DNA of 64,000 nucleotides, taken from the NCBI RefSeq assembly GCF_021654285.1, contig NZ_JAKFZS010000006.1:1-64000 (forward strand), written 5' to 3'. The notes under the pieces are model-generated. The model was not told the DNA's origin, did no database searches, and saw only the letters and a program-made list of their open reading frames with translations. Shown here in pieces: positions 56,034 through 64,000 of this stretch. Both the position numbers and the translations under genes were made by a program. The stretch is from Pseudoalteromonas luteoviolacea. Lineage in GTDB: Bacteria > Pseudomonadota > Gammaproteobacteria > Enterobacterales > Alteromonadaceae. Position 1 is the stretch's first letter. Every line of letters begins with the position of its first letter.

Positions 56034-56708
56034 TTATTTAGCATTAACGCTAACGTCTACAACCTTGCCGTTGTATAAGTTGATGCTTTCAATCTTTTCA
56101 AATGAAGGGACTGAATCTTGTGCGTAAGATAAATTAAGTACCCCGTTCTCATCGGCCATATAAATATATATTTTCTTACTATACTTATCTACGATGGTGA
56201 TGTCGTTAAATGAATTTGAATCTAAATCTGCGACTTCAATATCAAAATAGCCATGTTCCAAGTTGAGCTCATTGAAATCAACATTATACTCGTTGATTAA
56301 ATCATTAATAGAAACTGGTGCGATATTTTCTAATGCTTCAATACCGTTTGACGCTTGGGCACGTCCCATGTGGTTGGTCCAGTTTATACGTCTTGCCTGA
56401 TCTCCATAAGCTCCATAGCATGTTAGTGTCCACATCTGTCTGCCAAAAGCCACATTAAAACGCTGTGTACCTGAATTAGCTAGCCTCGTGTTATAGCTCC
56501 CTCCTTGAATGGTACAGTATGAGCCATTAGAGCCCCAACGATGGTAAGTGGTATGTTGAAATGGATGAACAGGGCTAGTTAAAAAATAATATATTTTAGT
56601 TTGCCCATTTTGTAGTTCAATATTAGAACTTTCTGTTACACCAACATCAGCTTGTGAGAAAAAAGAAAGGCATGAAAGTGCAGCAAATAAAGTTTTTTTG
56701 TTAAACAT
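56034..56708 (-). CDS. Small secreted protein of unknown function, possible VCBS/FG-GAP-like segment
   Basis: 224 residues with a typical signal peptide (KKTLFAALSCLSFFSQADVG) and AAGGAAA before the ATG. The mature N-terminal half is rich in aromatic residues and Gly and has two or three Cys that could pair (GSYCTIQGGSYN, WTLTCYGAYGD). The C-terminal half contains FDIEVADLDSNSFNDITIVD followed by YIYMADENG, resembling an FG-GAP/VCBS calcium-binding repeat. I do not recognise the family as a whole. It is isolated between two dead insertion sequences, in sequence more AT-rich than the biosynthetic operon, so it may be acquired cargo or a survivor of IS-mediated rearrangement. No function is assigned. 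Confidence 0.7.
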   Translation of the reverse strand: MFNKKTLFAALSCLSFFSQADVGVTESSNIELQNGQTKIYYFLTSPVHPFQHTTYHRWGSNGSYCTIQGGSYNTRLANSGTQRFNVAFGRQMWTLTCYGAYGDQARRINWTNHMGRAQASNGIEALENIAPVSINDLINEYNVDFNELNLEHGYFDIEVADLDSNSFNDITIVDKYSKKIYIYMADENGVLNLSYAQDSVPSFEKIESINLYNGKVVDVSVNAK

Positions 56709-57068
56709 AATTAATTTCCTTATAGTTAAATAAATGCTCGCTAAAGTTATAGCGGCATTTTTATGCTATATGTATATTTTTATAGTGTCAATTATAATTT
56801 ATAATTTTATTAATTTATTTTAATGTTTTATTAAAATAAATTAATTAATTTAATTAATGTTTTGTGTGATTCTTTGTTTAAATAAGAAAAAAACAAGTGG
56901 GTTAATTCCCGAAATTACGTTTTTATTAACTTCCCTTTCGAAAAGTATATCTGACATAAATAGAGTGTTTATATGTTCGTTACCTTTATAGGTACAAGGA
57001 GGGGCACATTTTTAAAGATGGTGAACCTATGATCTAATAGCGCTAATTTTTTCACTTTTCCTATCGCA
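56709..57068. other. AT-rich intergenic stretch with the ISAs1 remnant's left flank
   Basis: About 360 bp with runs of A/T (especially 56755-56890). No gene or structured RNA is recognised. The ISAs1-like element probably begins near 56996, where AAGGAGGGGCACATTTT resembles the complement of its right end. Confidence 0.5.
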
Positions 57069-58160
57069 ATGTCCTTATTTTCACATCTCGAATTAGTCAA
57101 AGAAAACCGCTCTACAATTAACCAACACCACAATTTGATAGATATTATGTTTCTGATAATAAGCGCCATAACCTCAGGCTGTGAAGGTTGACAAGAGATT
57201 GAAAAATATGGCAATAAAAAACAGCCATGGTTAAGGTGTTTTCGCCCTTTTGTACATGGTATTCCCACACGGCACAGCATCGCGCTCGTATTTTAGCGAC
57301 TCACAATTGCTAGCACTGTACAGTTGGGTGAATCATCAACGAGACAAATCAGGAATACCCGTTATCGCTTTTGATGGTAAGACTATTCGGGGAGCGAGCA
57401 AGCGCGCTACCGATAAACTTTATTTAGTATCCGCTTACGACTGTGATTCAGGTCTCACTTTGCTTCACAATTGTGTCGATAGCAAAAGTAATGAAATTCC
57501 AGCGGTGCGCGAGTTACTTCAAATGCTTGATATTACAGGCGCGATGGTTATATTGGATGCAATGCATTGCCAAAAGGATACACTAAATCAACTTATTAGC
57601 CGACAAGCCGATTATGTAGTGCGGGCTAAAGGCAATAAAAAGAACCTGTACTGTGCTATTGCAAATGTATTCCAACAAAAATTTGATGCTGGCAAAGGGG
57701 GTATGGAGATGAAAGTGACTTCAGATAAGGGGCATGGCCGGGAGGAAACCCGAACTGTTTACAAGCTTAGATAAAGGCGTTAGGCAAGATTGGGCTTGCT
57801 ATTAAAGCCATTATTGACGTTGAGCTAAAGGACAAAAAACCAGTATTGATACACATTATTACTTAAGCTCATCAACAGATAACTCTCTTCATCAAGAGCA
57901 ATTCGACAGCACTGGCTGATAGAAAATCAACAGTACTGGATTTTGGATGTCGTGTTCAAAGAAGGCAACAGTGCAACCCATGACCCATTAAGTGCTCAGC
58001 ATATGGCGCTATTTAGGCGGGTTGTTCGTATATAGTTAAGCAGCACACAAAAAGTAAAGGCTCAATTCGCAGCAAACTCGTTGCAGCAAGTTTCGACGAT
58101 GATCTTAGAGCTGAGCTTTTGTTTGGTTAATAGGAATTAACAAAGTGTGCTCGCACCCTG
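56996..58160 (+). mobile_element. Decayed ISAs1-family insertion sequence (~1.16 kb)
   Basis: The right end CAAAGTGTGCTCGCACCCTG (58141-58160) reads, in complement, CAGGGTGCGAGCACACTTTG, a plausible terminal repeat. A poorer partner (CAAGGAGGGGCACATTTTT) lies at 56996. Between them is a disrupted ISAs1-type transposase gene. The exact left boundary is uncertain. Confidence 0.65.
57069..58130 (+). pseudogene. ISAs1-family transposase, disrupted
   Basis: An N-terminal fragment from ATG 57069 (SHLELVKENRSTINQHHNLI, ISAITSGCEG) stops at an in-frame TGA near 57189. The frame resumes with FRPFVHGIPT and continues, after a further shift near 57270, into the well-kept core 57310-57774: IPVIAFDGKTIRGASKR, LLHNCVDSKSNEIPAVRELL, GAMVILDAMHCQKDT and YVVRAKGNKKNL. 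These are ISAs1 (H-repeat-associated) hallmarks. After another stop, fragments IENQQYWILDVVFKEG, HDPLSAQHMALFRRV and SFDDDLRAELLFG follow in shifted frames to 58130. Several independent lesions make it nonfunctional. Confidence 0.85.
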
Positions 58161-58255
58161 ATATTTGAAAAATATTTTACAGGAAAGTATGAAGTCGGTT
58201 TTGCGAATACAATATTTAATTGGAATAATGAGTGGTTTAGTGTTTTTTATAGCTT

Positions 58256-58335
58256 GATGGGCTAATTAAAAAATTAACCCATCATCTTATATTAGGCAGT
58301 GAAGATTAAGCCATAAAAACTTTGCCGCCTAATAT
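58256..58335. terminator. Tandem hairpins between the ISAs1 remnant and the pilus operon
   Basis: GATGGGCTAATT (58256-58267) pairs with AATTAACCCATC (58272-58283, one wobble), and ATATTAGGC (58289-58297) pairs with GCCTAATAT (58327-58335). The second lies just beyond the stop of the minus-strand pilin gene and the first follows. They probably end the pilus transcript, although a strong T-run is not obvious. Confidence 0.6.
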
Positions 58336-58339
58336 TGAA

Positions 58340-58846
58340 TTAGTTCGGGCTTACAGTAACGGTAATAGTATCAGAGTAAGTACCTGCGTCATTTAAACCG
58401 TTTGACTGAGGTGTGATTTTAAGTGAAGTTGCTTGTGTTTCACCAGAAACACCTGTACCAGCTGCTGTTGCTTTTGAATGCTTGTAAGTACCTGTTTGTA
58501 AATCAATGCCAGATGTATCACCGATGTTCAGTGTATAAGCAATTTTACTGCCCTGTGCATTGTTTGCTACTAAGAAACCACCATTTGCAGAGGTATATTC
58601 TGTTGTTGCGTTTTCACCAGTGTTACACCAAACATCAAGAGTACCGATTTCTTGAGTTTGCTGAGTAGAATCAAGTTTCAGACCTGTGATGCTGTTGTTA
58701 CTACCACTGCTAGTTTTACACATTGGCTCAATCGTACCTTCAAAAGTAAACTTCGCCTCAGTGCCAGTTGTACTTGATACAGCCGCCGCAGCTGTGATTG
58801 ATGTGAATGCAGTTGCAACGAATAGTGATTTTAATAGTGTTTTCAT
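58340..58846 (-). CDS. Major pilin subunit, chaperone-usher type
   Basis: 168 residues with a signal peptide (LKSLFVATAFTSITAAAAV) and an AAGGGG ribosome site. The mature protein is small, Ser/Thr/Gly-rich and beta-like, with two Cys (IEPMCKTS, DVWCNTG) that could form the single subunit disulfide. It ends in alternating hydrophobic residues (YSDTITVTVSPN), as in pilins and CsuA/B- or CfaB-like subunits. It is the last gene of the minus-strand chaperone-usher operon and is separated from the tip-like gene by 171 bp. The short size, abundance-type composition and the terminator hairpins right behind it fit the major shaft subunit. The specific pilus class is not certain. Confidence 0.75.
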   Translation of the reverse strand: MKTLLKSLFVATAFTSITAAAAVSSTTGTEAKFTFEGTIEPMCKTSSGSNNSITGLKLDSTQQTQEIGTLDVWCNTGENATTEYTSANGGFLVANNAQGSKIAYTLNIGDTSGIDLQTGTYKHSKATAAGTGVSGETQATSLKITPQSNGLNDAGTYSDTITVTVSPN

Positions 58847-59017
58847 GGCTTTTCCCCTTTAAAAAACAGAAGTAGTTTTTATATCTAATTTTAATTTCTA
58901 GGTGTGTTCACCTAGTTGGCTAATTAAAAGCAAAGGGTGTGCCAATAATAAAAATTTATTCCAAAAAAATTGTGTGTTTCGTCATAAAAGTTTGTTAATT
59001 CTTTTTAAATCATAATG

Positions 59018-59884
59018 TTATCTTGGGTAAACGGTTAATGATAAATTATCTCTATAGTAACCGGCTGGCATTAATTCGACATTGCCCAAAATGAACTCAA
59101 AGCCATACCACTTATTTTTGACGCCTGGATTGAAGTTGTAACTACGATAAATCTGATCAGCTGACGACATTTTGACGTTATCAAAGCTGACTGAGTAATT
59201 AATAAGCGCATTGGTGTTGGTTTCATGACGCAAACCATTGAATTCTGAGTCCAAAACGATATCGTATGAGCTATTACTGAGTATCTTTATACCCCAATAA
59301 AAGCGCATATTACTTTTTAGCTCTCCGAGGTTAATTTGATATTGACCGTGACTGCCGGCGACTTTGCCTTGGCTGTTGTTGTCTAGAGAAATCGAAACTT
59401 GCGGTTCTGAATAGTAAGTCATGTCAAAATATTGTTCTTCAACAATTTGATTGTTTTTGACAATAGAGACTCTAATCGCTCCGTTGTAAGCACCTGCAGG
59501 GAATAAGCTGTAATGACGCAGTCGAACCCACATTTGTGTGGTGCGTTCATTCAATGGAGATTTCCAAATGCCATTTCTGACTTTAATTTTCTTAAATTGG
59601 GCATCAAACAATTTGGCATACTTGTCTTGGGTTGGCCCTTCAAATACCATGGAGTAGTAATAAACATCTTCTACCCAAATTTCGTCTGCACAGTTTAGCA
59701 GCTGCTCAGAAACTTGAACTTTTAGTGGTAAAAAAACGGTAACTCTATTTGTATGCTCAGTGATGATGTCGGTTGAATTAGAAGTGACCCATAAGTTGCC
59801 GTAACAGCTATACCAGTCTGCGCGAGCCTTGGCACTGAGTATCAAAAAACTCAAAATCATTAAGGTCAAGATTTTGATTTTCAT
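59018..59884 (-). CDS. Minor or tip subunit of the chaperone-usher pilus
   Basis: 288 residues with signal peptide (ILTLMILSFLILSAKARA) and a strong AAAGGAGG ribosome site inside the end of the usher gene, with one base of overlap. The protein has three Cys near the mature N-terminus (YSCYGNL, LLNCADE) and a long beta-rich body. The C-terminal ~100 residues end with YYRDNLSLTVYPR, which resembles the end of the major subunit (DTITVTVSPN) and suggests a pilin-like domain. An N-terminal extra domain plus C-terminal pilin domain is the usual plan of a two-domain adhesin at the pilus tip. Ligand and adhesion are inferred. Confidence 0.65.
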   Translation of the reverse strand: MKIKILTLMILSFLILSAKARADWYSCYGNLWVTSNSTDIITEHTNRVTVFLPLKVQVSEQLLNCADEIWVEDVYYYSMVFEGPTQDKYAKLFDAQFKKIKVRNGIWKSPLNERTTQMWVRLRHYSLFPAGAYNGAIRVSIVKNNQIVEEQYFDMTYYSEPQVSISLDNNSQGKVAGSHGQYQINLGELKSNMRFYWGIKILSNSSYDIVLDSEFNGLRHETNTNALINYSVSFDNVKMSSADQIYRSYNFNPGVKNKWYGFEFILGNVELMPAGYYRDNLSLTVYPR

Positions 59885-62352
59885 TATTGTGTGCCTCCTT
59901 TAGGCTGCGCAATGTGTGTGGAGATAGTACCTAGCCTAACAAACCTGTGTGCTGTATCAGCAATACTGAATTGCCCGCTCAGTTCATCCAGTTCAATACG
60001 ATAGTGGCCGGTGCTAATACCTTCGACAACAAAGCGTCCTGTTCTATTGGTAAAGAATGCCCAGCTTTGCGCCTGTGTATCGGTCGTATTTTTATTATCC
60101 GAGTCGCCAGCGTACTGTTTGATGATACGTCCTCGTTTCATTGCAATTGGTGTGCCTGAGTGATCAACCAATGTGCCTATCACGGTATAAGATAAGTCAG
60201 AACCAATTTGAATATGATGTCCTGTGACTGCGCCTCCGACCTTAACATACATACCTGGCCCCCAGTCATAGCCAAGTGGCGCATTGGGTACATCAATATT
60301 GAGTTGCGCTTTACTGTAACCACTGCCTAAGTCTATAAGTGAACCAATTTGATTACTTGGCTTTGATTGAGCTCGTCCCGCTCTGTCGATATTGACCAGT
60401 ACATCTGCGTCTTGCAACGTTTTATGTTTGGTAATAACGGCAAAGGGTGCTGTTGTGGTTGCACTCATACCGACGTGTCCGTCGGCAATACCTAGGCTGG
60501 TTGATAGATTTACACTGCTGGTACTGTCGGAACCGATACCATAGCGAGAATAGTTGCTGGTACTGACATCCGCTCTCATAAATGAACCGGTATAGCTGGC
60601 CTCTAATTGTTCTTGCCTAAAGTCTTCGCCTTGCTCAGCCAAGACTTGATATCCGTAGTCATTGACAAAATTGTAATTTGTTTTGCCATAACTGGCGCTG
60701 GTGACTTTTGTGCGGCTATTATATTGCGCTCGGGCTCTATGATTTGAACGGCGGCTATCATAGTTCCAGGTAAAGGTGAGGAAAAGTTTGTTATCCGAGA
60801 CAAACCGCTCATCCTCACTGTCGCTAAAGTTGTAACCTAGCCTAAAACGGATGTCTTCATAGCGTACATTGAATTCAGCAGTGATAATGTCTGTTGTTTT
60901 ATTGTCATCATTGTCTGATCGAGCAGCATTGAGGTTAATATCCATATGTTGATTGATAAAATAACTGTAATCAACAAATGCACGATTACGATTGTTGAAA
61001 GTATTAAACTCAAGCCATGGGGTATTAGTAAAATTGTGGCTGATCTCGTAGCCAAGGCGTAAATTAGGAGAGCCAAAGTTACCATGTCCCCATACACTAT
61101 GCTCCGTTTCTACTGAATAAATGTTGCCTGTAGTGCCATCTTTATCGCTTTGGGAGTAACGTAATGAAATATTACCGAGAGGACTATTTATGGTTGCCAA
61201 AGAGCCAATTACATGACCAATGGGGTGTACTGAACCGTTAAATCCAAAGGTAAAATTGTCACTTAAACCGTATTCGTAGGTACCAGATATTAGTAAATCA
61301 TCATCGTATTCAAAACGTCTTTCTTCAAATGTTGACAAATAACCGATAGCAAAAGAGTAGTCACTTAAACCTTTGGCAAGTAATCTTGCATTATAGTGTG
61401 TCGTAAAATTGAACTCTTCTGTTTCACCATTAGGGTAAGTGGCGATAACGCGAATGTTGTTTTCGCCTGAAGTAAGAGGAAGATCACTGAGATCATAACG
61501 ACCGGCATTTAGGCGTAGTCGAGAGATTAAAAAGTCATTAATGTAGACTTCCAATATGGCCATGCGTGGTAAAACAAATTGTTGGCTATTGCCAGGCGTT
61601 ATACTGCGTTGTGGCTGTAACTTAGAGTAGGCTTTGCTTAAGCTGAACCCAGCCAGCTGTGCGCCAGATAAATGTCCTGTGCTCGTAATACTGGTATCAC
61701 CCAAGGTTAAGCGTAGCGGCTTGTTAGGTTGATCGTAATAAAGTGCAGTTTCTCCTCGGTAGACTTTGCTGTCTCTGCGACTGCCATCTTCCCAAAATAA
61801 TGAACTGCGCATGTTGACGCCATCCCCGCCGCCAATATTTGCATTCATCAGCCACTCAAACTGAGATCTATGGTCATCATGGTTATTAAAACGTTCATGA
61901 TTTAAATTAAGGTTGTTCAACATGGCCCAATAAGCTTCTCCTTTGGGCTGCTCAAAATGGGTTTGTCGACCATATGACAAGCTATCAGTTGCCATGGCTG
62001 CTTCTGACAGTGTCATATCAATGATGAGATCTTGAGGTTGTAATTTTAACTCAATACCTTGCGCCGAAAACTCTTCTGGTGTGATGGCTTTTTCACCTTG
62101 AGTGGTAAGCCACATAATAACATCTTGGCTTAGTTGAGGGCTTAGTTGCTGTTTAAACTCAGCAGCAGAGACGGATTTTAGTTCAAAGCCGTCTGTGGTG
62201 GCAGAAATTTGCCCCACCTCGGCAAGATATAGCCGTACTGGAAAGTCCATCTCGAATGAGGCTGAAAAAACACGAGTAGCCCAGAATAACAGAAGTGTGA
62301 TTAACACACTTCGCAAACGAGTAGGCCAGATATAAGCGCCTATTTTAAACAT
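59884..62352 (-). CDS. Outer-membrane fimbrial usher
   Basis: 822 residues with a signal-like N-terminus (VLITLLLFWATRVFSA). It begins with an N-terminal periplasmic region (EMDFPVRLYLAEVGQ), continues with a long series of alternating beta strands forming the pore (about 140-650), and ends with C-terminal plug/beta-sandwich-like domains (GTLVDHSGTPIAMKRGRII; FFTNRTGRFVVEGISTGHYRI). The GENNIRVIATYPNGETEEF region matches the strand turn common in ushers. The length is close to FimD/PapC (~830). The sequence is unlike the classic PapC group, more like the alternate (alpha/CfaC- or CsuD-like) ushers. It is encoded between the chaperone and the tip-like gene. It should assemble and secrete the pilus across the outer membrane. 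Confidence 0.82.
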   Translation of the reverse strand: MFKIGAYIWPTRLRSVLITLLLFWATRVFSASFEMDFPVRLYLAEVGQISATTDGFELKSVSAAEFKQQLSPQLSQDVIMWLTTQGEKAITPEEFSAQGIELKLQPQDLIIDMTLSEAAMATDSLSYGRQTHFEQPKGEAYWAMLNNLNLNHERFNNHDDHRSQFEWLMNANIGGGDGVNMRSSLFWEDGSRRDSKVYRGETALYYDQPNKPLRLTLGDTSITSTGHLSGAQLAGFSLSKAYSKLQPQRSITPGNSQQFVLPRMAILEVYINDFLISRLRLNAGRYDLSDLPLTSGENNIRVIATYPNGETEEFNFTTHYNARLLAKGLSDYSFAIGYLSTFEERRFEYDDDLLISGTYEYGLSDNFTFGFNGSVHPIGHVIGSLATINSPLGNISLRYSQSDKDGTTGNIYSVETEHSVWGHGNFGSPNLRLGYEISHNFTNTPWLEFNTFNNRNRAFVDYSYFINQHMDINLNAARSDNDDNKTTDIITAEFNVRYEDIRFRLGYNFSDSEDERFVSDNKLFLTFTWNYDSRRSNHRARAQYNSRTKVTSASYGKTNYNFVNDYGYQVLAEQGEDFRQEQLEASYTGSFMRADVSTSNYSRYGIGSDSTSSVNLSTSLGIADGHVGMSATTTAPFAVITKHKTLQDADVLVNIDRAGRAQSKPSNQIGSLIDLGSGYSKAQLNIDVPNAPLGYDWGPGMYVKVGGAVTGHHIQIGSDLSYTVIGTLVDHSGTPIAMKRGRIIKQYAGDSDNKNTTDTQAQSWAFFTNRTGRFVVEGISTGHYRIELDELSGQFSIADTAHRFVRLGTISTHIAQPKGGTQ

Positions 62353-62360
62353 GGGCTAAA

Positions 62361-63056
62361 TTACTTTTGATTAAATAGGTTGATCAGCTTTGCGCTTTTA
62401 CTTGGCTTCTCATTTAGAATAGACTGCAAGTCAACTTCCATTTTATGTCCCGGCATAATAAAGCGACCAGAGGTAATAGATTGAAGCTGTGCCCATTCGA
62501 TATTAGTTTCGCCATTATGGAATTGATAATCAAAGGTCGACAAATCTAAAACGCGCTTCCCAGAATTGGCAATTGTGAGAGTACAATCTTCAATTTTTTC
62601 ACACTGGACAGAGCTTTGTGCTTGCGCATTTATTCCTTCTGGACTGACAAATACCAGAGTGGCGAAATTAAAGACCATTTTTACCCCAGATTTGTCATCT
62701 TCTTCAGGTAAAGGAAGCTGCTTAAAAACGATGCGGTATGAGTGTGTTTCTTTTAGCTCTGGTGAGCCTAAGTATTTGGCGCGAAATACTTGATAGCTGT
62801 TTGCTGCAACTTCGACCTGTGGAGGAAGTACGATGAAATCATCTTCTGCTGGTACAAGTACTTCCTGCTGGTTTTCATCAAATGTACGTTTATATACTTC
62901 TATTTCGATTGGTAATGTGTTCTCACTGGGATTTTGCAGTCGGTAAGTAACCAATGACTTTTTACCATGTGCTGCAAGGTCAACAATCATAGGTTGAACT
63001 TGATAGGCCAAGGTAGGGAGTGATAACGAGAAAAGTAAAAACATAAATAAACGCAT
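62361..63056 (-). CDS. Periplasmic pilus chaperone (PapD-like fold)
   Basis: 231 residues from the ATG at 63056, chosen because GGAAG lies five bases before it and it leads directly into a signal peptide (MRLFMFLLFSLSLPTLA); a longer frame starts at 63074. The mature protein is beta-rich with two immunoglobulin-like halves. It has a conserved edge pattern typical of pilus chaperones (SYRIVFKQLPLP, then VFNFATLVFVSPEG) and two Cys in the second half (SVQCEKIEDCTLTI). It is the first gene of the minus-strand pilus operon, eight bases from the usher start. Its job is to fold and cap pilin subunits in the periplasm. Confidence 0.82.
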   Translation of the reverse strand: MRLFMFLLFSLSLPTLAYQVQPMIVDLAAHGKKSLVTYRLQNPSENTLPIEIEVYKRTFDENQQEVLVPAEDDFIVLPPQVEVAANSYQVFRAKYLGSPELKETHSYRIVFKQLPLPEEDDKSGVKMVFNFATLVFVSPEGINAQAQSSVQCEKIEDCTLTIANSGKRVLDLSTFDYQFHNGETNIEWAQLQSITSGRFIMPGHKMEVDLQSILNEKPSKSAKLINLFNQK

Positions 63057-63506
63057 TTGACTTCCAACAAACAAGCTTGAATATAAAATTTGCTATACGA
63101 TACCTTTCCTAGTTTCTAACACAAGCATAATTTGTGTACTTATGAGAAATAAGTATTAGTAGTTTAATCGATTTTGAGTATGAAACAGATTTTTATCAGA
63201 TCGACTATTTGATTAGAAGCATGCATGGCAGTCGTCTTTAATTTTTCATCGTTCAGGTTCAGGCTCTAAACTACTGTGCAATTTCCTAAAATAATATACT
63301 TTTTTAGAGTTTTATTATGTGCTCGCTAGAACGAATTTTGGATATCGAGGTTTAACTTTTGATTGAGCACGATACTAAACAAGCCTTTATTTGGATAAGT
63401 TGATATAGATGACTTATTAAATATTTCATCTTATTTGTTAGTAAGTTGACATTAAAGTTGATTTTTATTGACTATAGGTTGTGCAAAATAATAACAAGGA
63501 ATTGGC
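63057..63506. other. Divergent intergenic region between pilus operon and exported-protein gene
   Basis: About 450 bp of AT-rich sequence between two divergently transcribed units. It must hold promoters for both, but no clear -35/-10 pair, operator or structured RNA could be assigned by eye. AAGGA at about 63496-63500 is the ribosome site of the rightward gene. Confidence 0.6.
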
Positions 63507-64000
63507 ATGACAACAAAATATATGAGCTTCGGGGCGTGTGCGCTCGCATTAATTACTATCAGTAGTACGTCTTATGCAAGTAATAAATTTGCGCAAGCAT
63601 CATCAGATTTCGTTTTCGATAAAGATCAGTACCAAGCAGCATTGCCTGATATTCTTGAGTTTAGTGAATTAGTACACAGGGTGCGTTATTACTATCCCAG
63701 TCATGCTGTATCAAATACACAATGGGAAGACTTTTTAGAACATAGCATTAGTAAGATGGTGGAAGCGCCTACTACACAAAGGTTAGAGACGGGACTGTCG
63801 CTGTTAAAGAAGGTTGCACCGCATATTTATAGCAATTCAAACCAGCTGCCAACATTCAATGATACCGACGTTGTAAATACGTGGATAAATATTGGCGCTA
63901 GAACAATGAATGGTAATTTTCGAGTCATGCAGACCTTTGAGTATGGCAGTATTTCAAGTTGGGACGTGACATCTAAACGTGATGTATACGCTGATGTATA
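63507..64000 (+). CDS. Exported protein, possibly S41-peptidase-like, cut by the window end
   Basis: The frame starts at ATG 63507, seven bases after AAGGA, and stays open to the last base, giving ~164 residues. A signal peptide is clear (ACALALITISSTSYAS). The mature part includes ILEFSELVHRVRYYYPSHAV, TQWEDFLEHSISKMVEA and LLKKVAPHIY. These recall the N-terminal region of S41-family peptidase-like proteins, where a similar Val-(Arg/Lys)-Tyr-(Phe/Tyr)-(His/Tyr)-Pro block occurs. The catalytic domain would lie beyond the window, so the family call is weak. The gene is divergent from the pilus operon and likely unrelated to it. Confidence 0.5.
   Translation, partial: MTTKYMSFGACALALITISSTSYASNKFAQASSDFVFDKDQYQAALPDILEFSELVHRVRYYYPSHAVSNTQWEDFLEHSISKMVEAPTTQRLETGLSLLKKVAPHIYSNSNQLPTFNDTDVVNTWINIGARTMNGNFRVMQTFEYGSISSWDVTSKRDVYADV

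Noticed and set aside
62566..62793. Plus-strand frame inside the chaperone gene
   Set aside because: It overlaps the clear PapD-like coding sequence and has no family features.

Overview
The window is about 64 kb of chromosome from a Gram-negative, probably marine, gammaproteobacterium. TonB-dependent uptake, FecI/FecR signalling, chaperone-usher pili, a type VI-like effector and IS30/ISAs1 elements fit an Alteromonadales (Pseudoalteromonas-like) host. That placement is inference from gene content and moderate GC. No rRNA, tRNA or CRISPR was found.

Layout. (1) 1-3.3 kb: the 3' end of a large coiled-coil/membrane protein resembling type VI effectors, with a DUF6708-like partner. (2) 3.3-3.8 kb: a non-coding gap with two diverged copies of a ~125-bp repeat. 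(3) 3.8-43.0 kb: one very long co-directional operon encoding a secreted alpha/beta hydrolase, a salicylate synthase, seven NRPS/PKS megasynthase proteins, a type II thioesterase and a PchB-like isochorismate-pyruvate lyase, closed by an intrinsic terminator. (4) 43.0-54.8 kb: an exported vanadium-haloperoxidase-like protein, an ECF sigma factor behind a Fur-box-like site, a FecR regulator, a TonB receptor with STN domain, an ABC ATPase, an ABC permease fused to a degenerate M1-peptidase-like domain, and an MFS transporter. (5) 54.9-58.2 kb: decayed IS30 and ISAs1 elements flanking a small secreted protein. (6) 58.3-63.1 kb: a minus-strand chaperone-usher pilus operon. (7) 63.5 kb to the end: the start of an exported, possibly S41-peptidase-like protein.

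The assembly line, read from domains and adenylation codes, is: aryl ligase-ACP-Cy-A(Cys)-PCP / KS-AT-DH-KR-ACP / C-A(Thr)-PCP / KS-AT-cMT-KR-ACP / Cy-A(Cys)-Ox-PCP / KS-AT-DH-ER-KR-ACP / C-A(Thr)-PCP-TE. It predicts an aryl (probably salicyl) thiazoline, an enoyl unit, Thr, an alpha-methylated beta-hydroxy unit, a thiazole, a reduced C2 unit and a final Thr, released by the thioesterase. With iron-type regulation and a signalling TonB receptor, the likely product is a salicyl-thiazoline/thiazole metallophore related to yersiniabactin and pyochelin but clearly different in architecture. I do not recognise it as a known compound.

Regulation. An identical promoter-like pattern, ACGGGT-15 nt-GTC(C/T)AC, lies before the biosynthetic operon and before the TonB receptor. 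With a Fur-like box before the sigma gene this suggests Fur -> ECF sigma -> synthesis plus uptake. Two intrinsic terminators sit about 32 nt before the next gene's start (before the haloperoxidase-like gene and before the ABC genes), suggesting partial read-through.
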